The notes under the pieces were generated by a model. It had not been told where the DNA came from. It was given only the letters and a program-made list of their open reading frames with translations, and did no database searches. Positions 62,313 to 64,000 of a DNA stretch of 64,000 nt are shown here, one piece after another (the stretch's first letter is position 1; each line of letters starts with the position of its first letter). The position numbers and the translations under genes were made by a program. The stretch spans positions 84,913 through 148,912 of the forward strand of contig NZ_HE978586.1 in the NCBI RefSeq assembly GCF_000311985.1. The letters are read 5' to 3'. The DNA comes from Kallipyga massiliensis ph2 (GTDB taxonomy: Bacteria; Bacillota; Clostridia; Tissierellales; Peptoniphilaceae).

Positions 62313-63587
62313 CTACTCTTCCCCCTGACTTTCTTCCCGGAATCGGTCTTCCGGCCGGGTAACGTCGACAGCCGGGGAGGCTGTCCGCTCAATCCGCATA
62401 TCCAGCCGAGCTTGAGGGTAGAGAACGCCAAGGATAGTCTCCATCTCTGCCATCAACTGGTCATCCGTATCCTTGACGGAATAGGGAACGGCCAGACCGA
62501 AGGAAATGGTCAGGGATTCTGTCTGGAGGTCGCCCAATTTGTTAAAGTCGGGGCCTTCCGGGTCAGAATCGGGTCCGGCTCCCGGGGTGATCTGGAGGTC
62601 AAAGACTTGACAGCCCCTATGGCTCCCTTCCACTAACCGCCTAACCTTATCCCGAGCCTCATTGATCAGCGGATTATCCATAATCATGGGGTCAATATGG
62701 ATGGTGATGTCAATCCCTTCCTTAGCCAGGGACCTTTCGATGGCGTCCGCCTCGGCATGGGCCCTCAAAAGGGACAGTCGGGCGTCAACCATGATATCAC
62801 AGGTCACATAGGACTGGCCGGGACCATAGTCATGGATCTTGAGATTGTGGATTTCCATGACCTCGGGGGACTCCAGGATCCGGTCTTCGATTCTCTTCAC
62901 TAGGTCAGGGTCCGCCTCCTCTCCCATGAGCCGGTCGTAGTTCTGGCTGAGGATGTCCAAGCCGGCTTTAATAATGAGGAGGGCAACGACCATGGAGATG
63001 GGGCCGTCCAAGGGAACCTGGAAGAAGTGGGTCAAAACGAGAGAGAGAAGGATTCCCCCGGTCATCAAAACATCATTGGCCGAGTCCTGGGCTGTGGCCA
63101 TGAGGACGGAGGAGTTCAGGGCCTTCCCCCGCCGGCTGTAGAAGGTCTGCATCCAAAGCTTCAGTGCCATGGAAAGGACCAGGACAGCGATCTGGATGGC
63201 CTGGATTTTCCCCATGTCGGGATGGAGGATCTTGTCGACCGCCTCCCGTCCAACCTGTATCCCTAAGAAAAGGATGAGGAGGGAGATCAGGGATGATGCG
63301 ATATATTCGAAGCGGGCATGGCCGAAAGGATGGCCCTCATCCGAGGGACGGGCGGAAACCACGAATGACGAAAGGGAGATGAGGTTAGCCACTCCGTCCG
63401 AGAGGTTATTCATCCCATCAGCCGTGATGGACAGGACCCCGGTCAAATTGCCGATGATGATTTTGGACAGGGCGAGGATGGTGTTGGCCAAAAGCCCCAC
63501 CAGGGAGGTAGTCAATCCCTGCCGCTTCCTTCCTTCCCCCCCATCATGAGAAGAAGTATTCACTTTTTCCTTGGACTTGTCAAACAT
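62313..63587 (-). CDS. Cation diffusion facilitator (CDF) metal exporter
   Basis: 424 residues. Six membrane helices with the metal sites ADGMNNLSDGVAN and HPFGHARFEY, then a cytoplasmic domain VMEIHNLKIHDYGPGQSYVTCDIMVD. The C-terminal 130 residues form an additional domain (dimerisation repeats) beyond the standard length of about 300. Exports Zn2+, Mn2+ or Fe2+. ATG 63587 has GGAG 6 bases before it; ATG 63599 is less good. Confidence 0.92.
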   Translation of the reverse strand: MFDKSKEKVNTSSHDGGEGRKRQGLTTSLVGLLANTILALSKIIIGNLTGVLSITADGMNNLSDGVANLISLSSFVVSARPSDEGHPFGHARFEYIASSLISLLILFLGIQVGREAVDKILHPDMGKIQAIQIAVLVLSMALKLWMQTFYSRRGKALNSSVLMATAQDSANDVLMTGGILLSLVLTHFFQVPLDGPISMVVALLIIKAGLDILSQNYDRLMGEEADPDLVKRIEDRILESPEVMEIHNLKIHDYGPGQSYVTCDIMVDARLSLLRAHAEADAIERSLAKEGIDITIHIDPMIMDNPLINEARDKVRRLVEGSHRGCQVFDLQITPGAGPDSDPEGPDFNKLGDLQTESLTISFGLAVPYSVKDTDDQLMAEMETILGVLYPQARLDMRIERTASPAVDVTRPEDRFREESQGEE

Positions 63588-63606
63588 GGCTGACTCCATA
63601 AAATGT

Positions 63607-63632
63607 GAAAAATGCCCTCATAAAGAGGGCAT
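63607..63632 (-). terminator. Terminator after rplQ
   Basis: ATGCCCTC / GAGGGCAT stem, loop TTTAT, then TTTTTC on the minus strand; ends the ribosomal protein operon. Confidence 0.85.
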
Positions 63633-63657
63633 GTCACAAGACCGGTTGCTAAGCGAA

Positions 63658-64000
63658 CTAGTCTTCCTTTACTACTTGTTCTTTCTTGGACCCTGCTTCC
63701 ACCCATTCCAGGATGGCCATTTCGCTCCCATCACCACGGCGGGGGCCCAGCTTGAGAATCCGGGTATAGCCGCCGTTGCGGTCAACGTATTGGGGAGCCA
63801 GGTCCTCGACCAGCTTTCTTGCCAGTTCCTTGTCATAGATGTAAGAGGAGATGGCCCGCTTGGAATGAAGGTCATTCTTCTTGGCGAGGGTCATCATCTT
63901 CTCCGCCATCTGGCGGGTTTCTTTTGCCCGGGTTACCGTGGTGGTAATCCGGCCATGTTCAATGAGGGAAGAAACCTGGTTGCGAAGCATGGCGCTCCGG
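63658..64000 (-). CDS. rplQ: 50S ribosomal protein L17, 5' end outside the window
   Basis: 113 codons visible. The frame continues to the window edge as RSAMLRNQVSSLIEHGRITTT, which matches L17 from about residue 18; the first residues (MAGYRKLGR-type) lie outside. The core NGGYTRILKLGPRRGDGSEMAILEWVE is clear. In Bacillota rplQ ends the S13-S11-alpha operon and ecfA genes lie near, as here. Confidence 0.95.
   Translation of the reverse strand, partial: RSAMLRNQVSSLIEHGRITTTVTRAKETRQMAEKMMTLAKKNDLHSKRAISSYIYDKELARKLVEDLAPQYVDRNGGYTRILKLGPRRGDGSEMAILEWVEAGSKKEQVVKED

Noticed and set aside
1-64000. tRNA or rRNA genes
   Set aside because: No cloverleaf with GTTCGA-type T-loop or rRNA segment was recognised by eye; a tRNA scan would be decisive.

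Overview
The window looks like the chromosome of a Gram-positive member of the Bacillota. Evidence: T-box and CIRCE regulation, strong GGAGG ribosome-binding sites, sortase-free lipoproteins, an rplQ / ecfA1-ecfA2-ecfT-truA neighbourhood, a PPDK with its DUF299-type regulator, and no outer-membrane genes. Core genes are of middling GC with C-ending codons. The mix (PPDK, flavodoxin, C69 dipeptidase, M20 amidohydrolase) suits an anaerobic peptide and amino-acid user, perhaps a Tissierellia/Clostridia-type coccus. The species cannot be read from the sequence.

Layout. 1-5.5 kb: end of a membrane transporter, M20 amidohydrolase, secreted C69 dipeptidase, and an iron-type-operator-controlled DUF3793-flavodoxin operon. 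5.5-16.1 kb: AlaX-like editing protein, a CmpB-type membrane protein, and a six-gene minus-strand operon (patatin, HdeD-like, radical SAM, metK, TVP38-like, GT8), followed by a TetR regulator and a nitrilase homologue. 16.2-18.0 kb: a RelE-like toxin-antitoxin pair and a threonine synthase frameshifted in a G7 tract. 18.1-35.8 kb: an AT-rich defence island ending exactly at the 3' end of guaA. 35.8-46 kb: guaA, the T-box-controlled metNIQ operon, a DtxR regulator, hsp20 under CIRCE, HU, a PrsA-like lipoprotein, csp and valS. 46.1-47.2 kb: a decayed insertion sequence inside a 25-bp target duplication. 47.2-64 kb: PPDK and its regulator, a lipoprotein, a fic gene with large hairpins, trpS, an SH3-NlpC/P60 hydrolase, truA and the ECF module, an L,D-transpeptidase, a mutarotase-like protein, a CDF transporter and the end of rplQ.

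The defence island holds, in transcription order on the minus strand: the pair GHKL/MORC-type ATPase plus C5 DNA methyltransferase; the abortive-infection pair AbiEi/AbiEii between two inverted IS remnants; a DUF4275 protein; ApeA (HEPN) broken by a frameshift; and an operon of HTH regulator, type III modification methylase, frameshifted type III restriction subunit, a DUF6414-like protein, an AAA+ ATPase and a small membrane protein. A second DUF6414-like gene lies on the plus strand beside the GHKL/methyltransferase pair. No integrase or recombinase gene is visible.

The best candidates for something new are (i) the DUF6414-like / AAA+ ATPase pair embedded in the type III restriction operon, (ii) the GHKL-HEPN-like ATPase plus Dcm pair with its own DUF6414-like neighbour, on a segment bounded by two 160-bp repeats that carry the guaA 3' end, and (iii) the repeated loss or gain of single homopolymer bases in thrC, res and apeA. 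All functional statements come from reading motifs; no database search was possible.
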